A stretch of DNA of 64,000 bases from Pandoraea bronchicola (GTDB lineage: Bacteria; Pseudomonadota; Gammaproteobacteria; Burkholderiales; Burkholderiaceae). How positions within the stretch are numbered: position 1 is the stretch's first letter; the number at the start of each line of letters is the position of its first letter. The stretch spans positions 124,001 through 188,000 of the forward strand of contig NZ_CABPST010000001.1 in NCBI RefSeq assembly GCF_902459805.1, written 5' to 3'. Positions 46,418 through 55,703 of this stretch are shown here, piece after piece. The position numbers were made by a program, and so were the translations under genes. The notes beneath the pieces are model-generated. The model saw only the letters and a program-made list of their open reading frames with translations. It searched no databases and had not been told where the DNA came from.

Positions 46418-46445
46418 AAAGGGACGGCACATGCCGTCCCTTTTT
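46418..46445 (+). terminator. Rho-independent terminator after tyrB
   Basis: AAAGGGACGGCA (46418-46429) and TGCCGTCCCTTT (46432-46443) are perfectly complementary with a T-run to 46446. It can also serve the converging hydrolase gene. Confidence 0.9.
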
Positions 46446-46462
46446 TCATGCCCTGCGACGCC

Positions 46463-47290
46463 TCAGGACGCCTTGCGCAGAAACTCGAGCAGATCGGCGT
46501 TCACCTTGTCGGCTTCGACGGTACACATGCCGTGCGCGCCTCCCGGATAGATCTTCAGCGTAGCGTTCTTGACGATCTGCGCACTGAGTTTTCCCGCATC
46601 GTCAATGGGCACTATCTGGTCGTCGTCGCCATGCAGCACCAGGGTCGGCACGTCGATCTTCTTCAGGTCCTCGGTGTAATCCACTTCCGAGAATTCCTTG
46701 ATGCAAAGGTATTGGCCCAGATGCGAGCCCCACATGCCTTGCAGCCAGAACGCATCGATCACGCCCTGCGACTTCATGGCATTCGGCCGGTTGTAACCGT
46801 AGAACGGCACAGCCAGATCCTGATAGAACTGCGATCGATTACCCGCCACATTCGCGCGAATCTCGTCGAACACACCAATGGGCAGGCCGTTCGGATTCTT
46901 GTCGGACTTGACCATGACGGGCGGCACCGCACCGATGAGCACCGCCTGCGCGGCGCGACGCGTGCCATGACGGCCGAGGTAATGGGCCACTTCTCCACCA
47001 CCGGTCGAGTGGCCGACGAACGTCGCGTCTTGCAGACCGAGCGATTCGACCAGCTCCGAAAGATCGTCGGCGTAGGTATCCATGTCGTTACCGGTGCCGG
47101 GTTGATCCGAGCGACCGTGCCCGCGACGGTCATGGGCAATCACGCGATACCCGTGTTGCACGAGAAACAGCATCTGCGCGTCCCACGCGTCGGCGCTCAG
47201 TGGCCAGCCGTGGGAGAACACAACCGGGCGGCCCTTGCCCCAGTCCTTGTAGAAAATCGAGGTGCCATCCTTCGTCTTGAACGTGCTCAT
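46463..47290 (-). CDS. Alpha/beta hydrolase, non-heme chloroperoxidase-like
   Basis: A 275-residue alpha/beta hydrolase of the cofactor-free haloperoxidase/esterase group. The catalytic serine is in VGHSTGGGE, the aspartate in [12 protein letters not shown] and the histidine in GGAHGMC. It opens [15 protein letters not shown]. Members hydrolyse esters and show perhydrolase activity; the natural substrate is unknown. Start ATG at 47290 has AAGGA nine bases upstream. It is monocistronic and converges with tyrB over a shared terminator. Confidence 0.92.
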   Translation of the reverse strand: MSTFKTKDGTSIFYKDWGKGRPVVFSHGWPLSADAWDAQMLFLVQHGYRVIAHDRRGHGRSDQPGTGNDMDTYADDLSELVESLGLQDATFVGHSTGGGEVAHYLGRHGTRRAAQAVLIGAVPPVMVKSDKNPNGLPIGVFDEIRANVAGNRSQFYQDLAVPFYGYNRPNAMKSQGVIDAFWLQGMWGSHLGQYLCIKEFSEVDYTEDLKKIDVPTLVLHGDDDQIVPIDDAGKLSAQIVKNATLKIYPGGAHGMCTVEADKVNADLLEFLRKAS

Positions 47291-47710
47291 GGTGCGATCC
47301 TTGCGCAGTGCGCGATATGAACGACAACGAGGTGTGCCGGACGTGACGCCAGTCATGGCGCAGGATGCCACGTCGCAACACGGAAGGCAGCGCGGCAGGA
47401 TTTGCCGGCCATCATGACAAGACTTCACGTGTCGGAGTGCCATGCAACCGTCGTGAAGGCTTTCAATTTAAGGCCGCGATGAGTGCGCATGCAAGGTGAG
47501 AATTTTTGATGATTTCATGAGCAAGATTCACGCACCCTGCCGCACGCATGTCACCAACGACCGGCTGACAGCATGCCGCCCGGCAAGGGGGGACCCGAAG
47601 GGGGGGCACGAACTCAGCATCGACGCGGGCGCCAGCACGTCCGCGCGCTTGGCGTTATATTGGCTGTCCCGCGGCCGTGCCGGCCGCTCAACACCAATGC
47701 GTCGATCCCC

Positions 47711-48430
47711 ATGTCCGATCAGTCCGCCGATTTGTCCCAGTTTCCGATCACGCGCAAGTGGCCCGCTGCGCATCCCGACCGTCTGCAACTGTATTCGCTG
47801 CCCACCCCCAACGGCGTGAAGGTGTCGATCATGCTCGAGGAAATCGGCCTGCCGTACGAAGTGCATCTGGTGAGCTTCCAGACCGACGACCAGCTATCGC
47901 CCGAGTTTCTGTCACTCAATCCCAACAACAAGATTCCCGCGATCCTCGATCCGAACGGTCCCGGCGGCAAACCGCTGCCGCTGTTCGAGTCGGGCGCCAT
48001 TCTGTGGTATCTCGCCGAGAAGACCGGCAAGCTGCTGCCCGCCGATCCGGCCGCGCGTTACGAAACGCTGCAGTGGGTGATGTTTCAGATGGGGGGCGTG
48101 GGCCCGATGTTCGGTCAGTTGGGCTTCTTCCATAAGTTCGCGGGCAAGGACTTCGAAGACAAACGCCCGCGCGACCGTTATGTGAACGAATCGAAGCGCC
48201 TGCTCGGCGTGCTCGACACGCATCTGGCAAATCGCCAGTGGATCATGGGCGACGAATACACCATTGCCGATATTGCCACCTTCCCCTGGATCCGAAACCT
48301 CGTTGGCTTCTACGAGGCAGGCGAGTTGGTTGACTTCGCCCAGTTCAAACACGTGCAGCGCGCACTCGCGGCGTTCGTCGCGCGTCCCGCCGTCGTTCGC
48401 GGGCTCGACATTCCGAAGCGTCCTGCCTGA
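47711..48430 (+). CDS. Glutathione S-transferase, YfcG/YghU-like
   Basis: A 239-residue GST. The thioredoxin-fold N-terminus contains the TPNG motif (LPTPNGVKVSIMLEE) and NPNNKIPAI, and the helical C-terminus has YTIADIATFPWIRN. YfcG/YghU-type members act as glutathione disulfide oxidoreductases rather than classical transferases. Start ATG at 47711; upstream frames are non-coding. No operon partner is evident. Confidence 0.92.
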   Translation: MSDQSADLSQFPITRKWPAAHPDRLQLYSLPTPNGVKVSIMLEEIGLPYEVHLVSFQTDDQLSPEFLSLNPNNKIPAILDPNGPGGKPLPLFESGAILWYLAEKTGKLLPADPAARYETLQWVMFQMGGVGPMFGQLGFFHKFAGKDFEDKRPRDRYVNESKRLLGVLDTHLANRQWIMGDEYTIADIATFPWIRNLVGFYEAGELVDFAQFKHVQRALAAFVARPAVVRGLDIPKRPA

Positions 48431-48581
48431 GCAAAAAAACGCCGGTGCATCGATGAGATGACCGGCCTGAGAACGCAGTGAAGCACGAGGAGGTATTACC
48501 CCGCCGGAAGCCGGACGGACATCCCGGCGGGCCTTGCGGTACTGCATGGACTACCGTGAACCTTCAGGCCTGACGCTGGCG

Positions 48582-49787
48582 TCAGACCGACTTCCTGAAG
48601 CGGGCCGCTTCTTCCGAGCCGCCCGTGGCATTACCCGCGCTGTACGAATGGGCGCCAACCCCGGCGAGCTTGCCGCCCTGCACGATCAGGTACTCGTTAC
48701 GAATCGGACGGTTCTCGAAATAGCACTCCAGAATCTCGCGCGTGCCTGCGGCGTAGCGCGTCTGCGCCGAGAGGCTCGTGCCGGAGATGTGCGGCGTCAT
48801 GCCGTGATGCGGCATGTGGCGCCACGGATGGTCCGCCGGCGCCGGTTGCGGGAACCACACGTCGCCGCCGTAGCCGGCGAGTTGTCCGCTCTCGAGCGCA
48901 GCCGCCACCGCGTCGCGGTCGCATAGCTTGCCGCGTGCCGTGTTGATCAGATACGCGCCGCGCTTGAAATGCTTCAGGCTGTCCGCGTTGATCATGTGCT
49001 CCGTTTCCGGGTGCAGCGGGCAATTCAGCGTGACCACGTCGCAAACCTTCGCCAGGCTCTCGAGGCTCGTGTGGTGCGTGAGGTTCAGTTCCTTCTCGAC
49101 CGATGCCGGCAGACGGTGGCGATCGAGATAGTGCAGATGCGTGCCGAACGGCTTCATCAGACGCAGCACCCGCAGACCGATTCGCCCTGCCGCCACCGTG
49201 CCAACGTGCATGCCCTCCAGATCGTACGAGCGCTCGACGCAATCGGCGATGTTCCAGCCCCCCTTGAGCACCCAGTTGTACGACGGCAGGTAGTTACGCA
49301 CGAGCGCGAGTGTCGTCATCATCACGTGTTCGGCAACGCTGTTGCTGTTGCAGTACGTGACTTCCGCAACCGTGATGCCGTGTTCCATGGCGGCTTGCAG
49401 ATCGGTGTGATCCGAACCGATGCCGGCGGTCACGATCATTTTCAGTCGCTTCGCGCGCTTGATGCGCTCGGCCGTCATGTAAGCCGGCCAGAACGGCTGC
49501 GAGATCACGATTTCAGCGTCAGCCAGTTCACGGTCGAGCACGCTGCTATCGCCGTCCTTGCTCGACGTCACCACGAGTTGGTGGCCGTTCGATTCGAGGT
49601 ACTTGCGCAGACCCAGTTCGCCCGACACGCTGCCGAGCAGTGCGCCCGGCTGGAAATCGATGGCGTGCGGCGTCGGCAGCGACTGACCATCGGGGTACGA
49701 CTCGATCTTGGGAAGATCGTCACGGGCGTAGGTTTTCGGGTATCCCGTGACAGGGTCGTCGTACAGCACACATACAATCTTGGCCAT
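48582..49787 (-). CDS. fdh: NAD-dependent formate dehydrogenase
   Basis: A 401-residue, metal-free formate dehydrogenase nearly matching the Pseudomonas sp. 101 enzyme. It has HVGTVAAGRIG for NAD binding, an Asp in YLDRHRLP selecting NAD+ over NADP+, and the catalytic arginine (NTARGKL) and histidine (TPHISGT). It oxidises formate to CO2 in the cytoplasm. Start ATG at 49787 (MAKIVCVLYDD) has AGGAG upstream; the longer open frame is non-coding. A dyad lies upstream at 49902-49919. It may supply NADH or detoxify formate from demethylation reactions. Confidence 0.95.
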   Translation of the reverse strand: MAKIVCVLYDDPVTGYPKTYARDDLPKIESYPDGQSLPTPHAIDFQPGALLGSVSGELGLRKYLESNGHQLVVTSSKDGDSSVLDRELADAEIVISQPFWPAYMTAERIKRAKRLKMIVTAGIGSDHTDLQAAMEHGITVAEVTYCNSNSVAEHVMMTTLALVRNYLPSYNWVLKGGWNIADCVERSYDLEGMHVGTVAAGRIGLRVLRLMKPFGTHLHYLDRHRLPASVEKELNLTHHTSLESLAKVCDVVTLNCPLHPETEHMINADSLKHFKRGAYLINTARGKLCDRDAVAAALESGQLAGYGGDVWFPQPAPADHPWRHMPHHGMTPHISGTSLSAQTRYAAGTREILECYFENRPIRNEYLIVQGGKLAGVGAHSYSAGNATGGSEEAARFRKSV

Positions 49788-49901
49788 GATGTCTCGCTCC
49801 TGAATGATTATTGACAAGATGTCTGCGTTGGCGACGCATGACGACGTCGCTGCATTGGGGCCAATGATCGGCGCTGCAGACGCACTTGGAAAATCGTTCC
49901 G

Positions 49902-49919
49902 GCCGATCGGTTGATCGGC
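49902..49919. terminator. Dyad GCCGATC-GGTT-GATCGGC
   Basis: A perfect 7-bp stem with a 4-base loop in the 160-base spacer between the methyltransferase stop and the fdh start, both on the minus strand. It may be a weak terminator for the former or a regulator site for the latter; TTTT follows about 10 bases downstream. Confidence 0.4.
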
Positions 49920-49947
49920 GAGACCTATCAACTCACCGGGTGACGCC

Positions 49948-50805
49948 TCAGATGCTGGGGGCGCGGGCAGCGATGTGCCAGCACGCGGAAGTAAAGCGCA
50001 CTTCGCCGTTGTGCACGAACGGCGCGTAAGCGTCAACGAGCGCATCGACCACGGGCGCGCGCTCGTGCGGCGCCATCCGCGCGAGGGCCAATCCGGCAGG
50101 ACCCAGACGCGACGCATACTCACGCAGATCGGCTTGCGCAAACGCGCATTCGAAATGCACGGCCGTGAGTGCGACGTCCTCCCAGCCACTGGCTGTCAAT
50201 ACGTTTGTCACATGCGCCCGATCCGCGAAACCGAATTGCCCCGGCGCCCCCGGCACACGCGGCGGCAGACCGGCGAGCAGCGGCGCGGCCGTACGTTCGG
50301 CAACGGTCATGAACGGATTCTCGGCGGGACAGCGCCATGCGAGCGCATGCAACGCCGCGCCGGGTCGCGCCGCTGCCCGCAGGTTGGCAAACGCGGCGAC
50401 CGGGTCGTCGAAGAACATCACACCTAGTCGCGAGACGATGAGGTCGAAGCGCGACGGCGAGAACGCGTGGGTCTGCACATCAGTGCCGATGAATTCAACC
50501 GCGGCCCGCGCATGCGCTGCGCGTGAGCGGGCGACAGCGATCATCGGTGCGGAAATGTCGGCGCCGGTGAGTTGCCACTGGCCGCCAAGCGCGGTGGCGA
50601 GGGCGAGCGTCGTGCCGCCGGTACCGCAGCCGACATCCAGCAATCGTCCCGATGGCAAGTGCTGCGCCGTCTCGCGGGCGCGGTCGACGAGAAATCGTGC
50701 AAGGGGCACAAACATCTGATCGAGCGTAACCCGGTTGTCTACCCAGGCGCTACCCGAGCCCCCGTTCCACAGCTCGGCCTGAGCGTGATTGATGGATGCA
50801 GTCAT
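49948..50805 (-). CDS. Class I SAM-dependent methyltransferase
   Basis: A 285-residue Rossmann-fold methyltransferase. Motif I is LLDVGCGTGGTTLALA, followed by LTGADISAPMIAVAR and FDLIVSRLGVMFFDDP. The acceptor is unknown. Of the two nearby ATGs I use 50805 because GAGG lies seven bases upstream; 50811 has it too close. It is upstream of fdh on the same strand, 160 bases away, and downstream of a LysR gene across 153 bases. No operon is clear. Confidence 0.87.
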   Translation of the reverse strand: MTASINHAQAELWNGGSGSAWVDNRVTLDQMFVPLARFLVDRARETAQHLPSGRLLDVGCGTGGTTLALATALGGQWQLTGADISAPMIAVARSRAAHARAAVEFIGTDVQTHAFSPSRFDLIVSRLGVMFFDDPVAAFANLRAAARPGAALHALAWRCPAENPFMTVAERTAAPLLAGLPPRVPGAPGQFGFADRAHVTNVLTASGWEDVALTAVHFECAFAQADLREYASRLGPAGLALARMAPHERAPVVDALVDAYAPFVHNGEVRFTSACWHIAARAPSI

Positions 50806-50958
50806 TGGCATACCTCGTAAAAGCGCGTGCCGAATGGACGTCAGTCGATCCCCATGATGTCCCGCGATCCGCCCGGCTTGGCGCATGTCATGGCAGTCTG
50901 CCAATTCAAGTCGACTTCAGGTCAAGCGATTTTTGAGCGCACCGCCGCCTCAGCGTGG

Positions 50959-51870
50959 TTACACGGGCAACAAGGCGTCCAGCCTCCTCTGCAAATCGAC
51001 CGACCGGAACGAAGCGACGGCGGCGTCGAGCAACGGCGCACGCGGCTGCCGATCGCGCAAAATCAGACCGATCTCGCGATGCAGCGCGGGCCGCAACGGC
51101 ACGGCATGCAGTTCGTCGCGCATCTCCTCGAGACACAGCACGCTGTGCGGCACGATGCTGAAGAGTCCCGCGCAGCGCACATGCGCATACAGCGCCATGA
51201 GCGAATCCGTCTCCACACGCGGCGACGCAGACGTGCCCGCCCGCGCGAGCGCCGCGTCGATTCCCTGACGGCATTGCATGTTACCCGTGAGCAGACACAG
51301 TGGCAGCTTCGCCGCCTCGTGCCACGACAACGACGTGCGTCCGGCCAGTGCAGTTTCGTCACGCGCGATCAGCACGTATCGTTCACGGAACAGCGGGATG
51401 GTTTCGAATTCGCGCAAACGGGGATCGTCGAGATAGCTCAAGCCGACATCCAGATCGAGTTCGGCAAGCTGACGCAGCGCCTGCGTTGCGCAGAGCGTGT
51501 AGATCTCGTGACGCATGCCGGGGAAGTCGCGCAGGCAGGCGTCGGTGAGCTGCGGCACGAGGGGCAGCGCCGTGGGAATTGCGCCGAGGCGCAGGCAACC
51601 GGAGACTTCGCGACGACTCGCACTCGCCTCCTGTCGCAAGCCCTCACAATCGGCCAGTACCTGCCGCGCCCACGCAAGCACGCGCTCCCCTTCCGGAGTG
51701 AAGCCCTCGAAGCGGCGTCCGCGCCGCACGATCGGCAGGCCGAACTCTTCTTCGATACTGCGGATCGCACCGGATAGCGTAGGCTGCGACACGTTGCACA
51801 TCGCCGCCGCGCGACGAAAGTGCTGCGCCTGTGAAAGCGCCACGAGATAACTCAACTGCCGAATGAACAT
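50959..51870 (-). CDS. LysR-family regulator
   Basis: A 303-residue LysR protein. The HTH is QHFRRAAAMCNVSQPTLSGAIRSIEEEFG, with an effector domain (LRLGAIPTALPLVPQLTDACL). It resembles regulators found beside formate dehydrogenase genes, and an NAD formate dehydrogenase lies 1.2 kb downstream on the same strand. That link is inference. Start ATG at 51870 (MFIRQLSYLVAL), with a perfect dyad just upstream. Confidence 0.88.
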   Translation of the reverse strand: MFIRQLSYLVALSQAQHFRRAAAMCNVSQPTLSGAIRSIEEEFGLPIVRRGRRFEGFTPEGERVLAWARQVLADCEGLRQEASASRREVSGCLRLGAIPTALPLVPQLTDACLRDFPGMRHEIYTLCATQALRQLAELDLDVGLSYLDDPRLREFETIPLFRERYVLIARDETALAGRTSLSWHEAAKLPLCLLTGNMQCRQGIDAALARAGTSASPRVETDSLMALYAHVRCAGLFSIVPHSVLCLEEMRDELHAVPLRPALHREIGLILRDRQPRAPLLDAAVASFRSVDLQRRLDALLPV

Positions 51871-51912
51871 GGCTGGCGTCCTCTGCAGTGTTGCGGCAGA
51901 CGCATCGCCACC

Positions 51913-51934
51913 GCTATATCTTGATGAATATAGC
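51913..51934. promoter_or_regulatory. Dyad GCTATAT-N8-ATATAGC upstream of the LysR gene
   Basis: A perfect 7-bp dyad with an 8-base spacer lies about 43 bases before the lysR start. A second dyad, CATGAC-N6-GTCATG, is at 51941-51958. Together they look like autoregulatory LysR binding and activation sites. Confidence 0.6.
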
Positions 51935-52028
51935 GCAAGCCATGACCGGTCAGTCATGAAAATGTTGCATATCTGTTATGGCAATTCCGCCCGGTGGACA
52001 CCGGGCGGCTCCCCTCACCGACGGCCGC

Positions 52029-54587
52029 TTATTGCGCCGCTGCGGGTGAGGCGGAATGGGGCGTCGCGGGTGGCGCAACGGCGGGCGTCACCGGCTGTGC
52101 AGACGACGCACCGGCGCCTGATGAGGACGGGGACACCGCACCATTCGGCGACGCCCCCCCCGGCCCGTTCCACTCGCCCGGCACGCCCGGAATCGTGGTG
52201 CCGCGCGGCGCGCTCGCGGGCACTGCGTATTCCGGTTGCGCCAGCACTGCAGACGCCACCGGCACCGGCAACGGTCCGCCGTCGCTCGCCGCATCGGGCG
52301 TCGAGACCGGCGGTGCCGATGCCGCCGCCGGCGCTGCCGGGCGCTTCGACGGTGCCTTCGGCTTGGGTTCCGGCTCCGCCTTCTTCGCGAAAAGCCCTGC
52401 CACCCAGTCCGAGGCACGCGTCCACCAGTCGCTGTACCAATGATGGTTGTCGGGTGTTTCGAACTTCGCATTCGCGTCGATCACCCTGGCGCGCAACGCC
52501 CGCGAGAACACATCGCCGACGATCGGCAAAGCGCTATGCGCGCCCTGTCCCCAATAATCGCTGCGCAGCGTGATGCGGCTGTCGTTGAAGCCGACCCACG
52601 CTCCCGCCACCAACTGCGGTTGCATCAGGATGAACCAACCGTCGGCATTGTCCTGCGTCGTGCCCGTCTTGCCTGCCACGTCGGCACGAATGCCGAAGCG
52701 TGTACGAATCGCATTGCCCGTGCCGCGATTGATGACGCCGCGCATCGTGTCGAGCAACGTGTAGTCGTCGTTCTCGGAGAGCGCCCGTTCGGGGCGGGCG
52801 GGTGAGAACGTCGCCAGCACGTCGCCCTCGCTGTTCGTGATTTCTGTGACCATCGTCGGCTCACGGTACTCGCCGCCGTCAGCGATGGTGCTGTACGCGG
52901 CCACCATTTCCTTGAGGGAAACGGGGCTCGTGCCCAACGCCAGCGACGGCACCGGATCGAGTTTGCTCTCGCGCACGCCCATCGCCCGGGCCAATCCGAC
53001 CACACGCGCTGGTCCGACGTCCTGCATCAGTTGTGCCGTGACGGTGTTGCGCGATTGCGCCAGAGCATCGCGCAGCATCATGGGTTTGTTGGTCGGCGCA
53101 GTGTCGTCGCTCGGGCGCCATATCTCACCGCCGGCCAGCGGGATCTCGACGGCCTGATCGATGATCGTGTCGTCAGGCTTTCTGCCCTTGACGAAGGCCG
53201 CGCCATAGACAAACGGCTTGAAGGTCGAGCCCGGCTGACGGCGCGCTTGCTGGACGTGATCGAACGGATCGATCGTGAAGTCGCGGCTGCCGACCCATGC
53301 GCGAATTTCCCCCGTGCGCGGATCGATGGCCAGGAAGCCGGCCTGCACGCGGGTCTTCGTCGCGCGCAGATTCTGCATGAAAGTCTTGTCGGCCAGCAGG
53401 CGCTTCATGGCAGCCTCGGGCGCTTCGCCTGCCGCGACCGCGTTGCGATATTCCGCCGACTCGCGCACGAACGACTGCACCAGCCCCGTGCTGTCACGCC
53501 AGCCGCCGCGTGCCGACCAGTTAGCGTCGGCAATGCCTTGCAACTGATTGGCCTGACGCGTCAGTGCCTGCGTCGCCATCGTCTGCAAACGCGAGTCGAT
53601 GGTGGTATGGACGACGAGGCCATCGGAGTAGATGTTGTAGTCGTTGCGGTCCGCCCAACCGATCAGCCATTTGCGCAGTTGCTGCGCGAAGTGCGGCGCC
53701 GGCCCAGGCGCCTCGGTCTGCCGCTCGAAGTTGATGCGCAACGGGCGCTTCTGCAACGCCGCGAGCTTCGACGCGTCCAGATCCCCGAACTTGACCATCT
53801 GCGCGAGCACGGTGTTGCGACGCTGCAATGCGCGCTCGGGGTTGATCACCGGGTTGTAATAGCTGTTGCCCTTGAGCATGCCGACGAGCGTGGCGGCTTC
53901 GACCACGTCGAGCTGATCGGCCGACTTGTCGAAGTACGTGCGCGCGGCCATCTCGATGCCATACGCGTTGTACAGGAACGGTACCGTGTTCAGATAGGTC
54001 TCGAGAATCTCGGGCTTCGTGTAAAGCGCTTCGATCTTGAGTGCGGTAATCGCTTCCTTGAGCTTGCGTGTGAGTGTGGGCGCGCGGCCGATGCCGTCGG
54101 GATACAGATTGCGCGCGAGCTGCTGCGTGATGGTTGAGCCGCCCTGCCGGTCGCCGGAGAACGTGTGCAGCGCCGCCGATGCCGTGCGCTTCAGGTCGAT
54201 GCCGTGGTGCTCGTAGAAGCGGTGATCCTCCGTCGCCACCAGCGCCTTGACGACGTTTGGCGACACATCCTTCAACGCCACCCACTCGCGGTTTGACGGC
54301 CGGAATTCAGCAAGCAGCTTGCCATCCACCGACAACACTTGCGCCGGTTGGTCGACCTTCGCCCGCCGGATGTCGCGAATTCCCGGTGTGAACGGAATCA
54401 GAATCAGCGTGTAGACAACGAGCAGGCATGGCAAGGCCGCGATTGCGATGAGCACGCCACGGCGCGTTGGATGGCGCAGGTGATACCACGCGCGCGCCGC
54501 ATACGGCTGCAGCGGTTGCAGGAGACGGAGACCATGCCGGCCGGCTTGAGCGGCGGCATGCAACAGCGACGAAATCGGGCGCTTCAC
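52029..54587 (-). CDS. Class A penicillin-binding protein (PBP1A-like)
   Basis: An 852-residue bifunctional peptidoglycan synthase. One membrane anchor lies near residues 44-62. The transglycosylase domain has EDHRFYEHHGID and GGSTITQQLARNLY. The transpeptidase domain has the serine motif GSTFKPF, SRN and KTGTT. The last 110 residues are a proline/alanine/serine-rich tail ending AAQ. It polymerises and cross-links cell-wall glycan in the periplasm. Start ATG at 54587. It resembles PbpC/PBP1A-family proteins lacking the OB insert; the exact subclass is uncertain. Confidence 0.9.
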   Translation of the reverse strand: MKRPISSLLHAAAQAGRHGLRLLQPLQPYAARAWYHLRHPTRRGVLIAIAALPCLLVVYTLILIPFTPGIRDIRRAKVDQPAQVLSVDGKLLAEFRPSNREWVALKDVSPNVVKALVATEDHRFYEHHGIDLKRTASAALHTFSGDRQGGSTITQQLARNLYPDGIGRAPTLTRKLKEAITALKIEALYTKPEILETYLNTVPFLYNAYGIEMAARTYFDKSADQLDVVEAATLVGMLKGNSYYNPVINPERALQRRNTVLAQMVKFGDLDASKLAALQKRPLRINFERQTEAPGPAPHFAQQLRKWLIGWADRNDYNIYSDGLVVHTTIDSRLQTMATQALTRQANQLQGIADANWSARGGWRDSTGLVQSFVRESAEYRNAVAAGEAPEAAMKRLLADKTFMQNLRATKTRVQAGFLAIDPRTGEIRAWVGSRDFTIDPFDHVQQARRQPGSTFKPFVYGAAFVKGRKPDDTIIDQAVEIPLAGGEIWRPSDDTAPTNKPMMLRDALAQSRNTVTAQLMQDVGPARVVGLARAMGVRESKLDPVPSLALGTSPVSLKEMVAAYSTIADGGEYREPTMVTEITNSEGDVLATFSPARPERALSENDDYTLLDTMRGVINRGTGNAIRTRFGIRADVAGKTGTTQDNADGWFILMQPQLVAGAWVGFNDSRITLRSDYWGQGAHSALPIVGDVFSRALRARVIDANAKFETPDNHHWYSDWWTRASDWVAGLFAKKAEPEPKPKAPSKRPAAPAAASAPPVSTPDAASDGGPLPVPVASAVLAQPEYAVPASAPRGTTIPGVPGEWNGPGGASPNGAVSPSSSGAGASSAQPVTPAVAPPATPHSASPAAAQ

Positions 54588-54648
54588 GATGGGGGAAAGC
54601 GTGGCAAAGTCCGCATCCTACCAAAACCGGCAGGGGCCTCGGGCAAGC

Positions 54649-55365
54649 TCATGGCATGATCGGCACCGGCGAGTCGGGCTCCAGCTTGCGCCACACGAAG
54701 ACGATGTGCTCGCGCATGATGCGCCGCGCCTCCTCCGGCTGGCGGGTGCGAATGGCCTCCCAAAGCGCGAGATGCTGCGCGAGGATGGTTTCCGATGCCT
54801 GTTCGCGCAACTCGAACAGCCCCGCGTTGTTCAGCGAGATGTGCTCGTAGAGCATCTTGACAACGCTGCCTTGCAGGTGCCGGAGCATGGCGTTGTGCGA
54901 CGCGTTCGCGAGCGCCGTGTGAAAGTCGCCGTCGAGCCGCGACTCGAGCACGGTATCGCCTCGCCTGTGCGCGCGAACCAGCCCATCGACCAGCTCGCCC
55001 AGGCGGGCAAGGTCGTCTTCAGTCGCGCGCACGGCCGCCAAATAGGCGGTAGTGCCCTCCAGCATCAAACGAAACTCCAACATGTCGGGACGAAGCTCTG
55101 GATGGTCGCTCACCAATTGCCGCCACGGGGAAATCAACCCCGTCTGCAAACGATCCGACACATACACGCCCGAGGCGGCGCGCGCCTTGAGCAGCCCGCG
55201 GGCGACGAGGCGTTGAAGCGCCGCGCGGACCGTCGAGCGCGCCACGCCCAGTGACGCCGCCAGCGCGCGCTCGGAAGGAATGCGCTCCCCTGGCGACCAC
55301 GCGCCTTCGATCAAACGGGTTTCGAGTTCGCGCGTAATGCGCTCTGTCAGATTGGGACCGCTCAA
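54649..55365 (-). CDS. GntR/FadR-family regulator (LldR/LutR-like)
   Basis: A 238-residue GntR regulator. The winged HTH (GERIPSERALAASLGVARSTVRAALQRLVARGLL) is followed by an all-helical FCD ligand domain (LEFRLMLEGTTAYLAAVRA, DFHTALANASHNAMLRH). The divergent lldP-lutABC operon and a TGGT/ACCA operator point to L-lactate sensing. Start is uncertain: TTG at 55365 has AGGAG eight bases upstream, while ATG at 55392 would add nine residues without a ribosome site. Confidence 0.85.
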   Translation of the reverse strand: MSGPNLTERITRELETRLIEGAWSPGERIPSERALAASLGVARSTVRAALQRLVARGLLKARAASGVYVSDRLQTGLISPWRQLVSDHPELRPDMLEFRLMLEGTTAYLAAVRATEDDLARLGELVDGLVRAHRRGDTVLESRLDGDFHTALANASHNAMLRHLQGSVVKMLYEHISLNNAGLFELREQASETILAQHLALWEAIRTRQPEEARRIMREHIVFVWRKLEPDSPVPIMP

Positions 55366-55703
55366 GGTGATGTCTCCTGCCGCATGTGGCATGCGCGCTG
55401 AGCCGCACGCACGCAAATCGCGCCAAAGCGGCAATCGAATGGCGCCGCACCGCCCTTTCGGCGCCCGCGCGTGCGGCGTTGACGCATGTTCAGGGTCTGC
55501 CGCGATTCTGCGCTGTCCGGCGTCAATCACAGCAACTGGTACGACCAGTTTGCCCGAACGATTCTCTGGTGTCGATCATCGCGGCAGCCGGGCGACATGT
55601 CCGCGCGAACCGTCGTGCCACCCGCATCGAACGCGGCAGCATGCACGGCAATACGGCCTGAACCGGCCTTAAAGCAATCGATCACCAAATCGAGGAGACG
55701 TCA
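55366..55703. promoter_or_regulatory. gntR/lldP divergent control region
   Basis: A 338-base non-coding region between the divergent regulator and lactate operon. It contains the AACTGGT/ACCAGTT operator, detailed separately, and the lldP ribosome site GAGGAG at 55692-55697. No gene is evident. Confidence 0.55.
55534..55550. promoter_or_regulatory. GntR operator AACTGGT-ACG-ACCAGTT
   Basis: A perfect 7-bp dyad with a 3-base centre, containing the TGGT-N-ACCA pattern bound by FadR-type GntR proteins, about 155 bases before lldP and 170 before the gntR start. Confidence 0.75.

Noticed and set aside
49788-50189. N-terminal extension of formate dehydrogenase
   Set aside because: The family start MAKIVCVLYDD at 49787 has AGGAG; the extension overlaps the methyltransferase gene and is not conserved.
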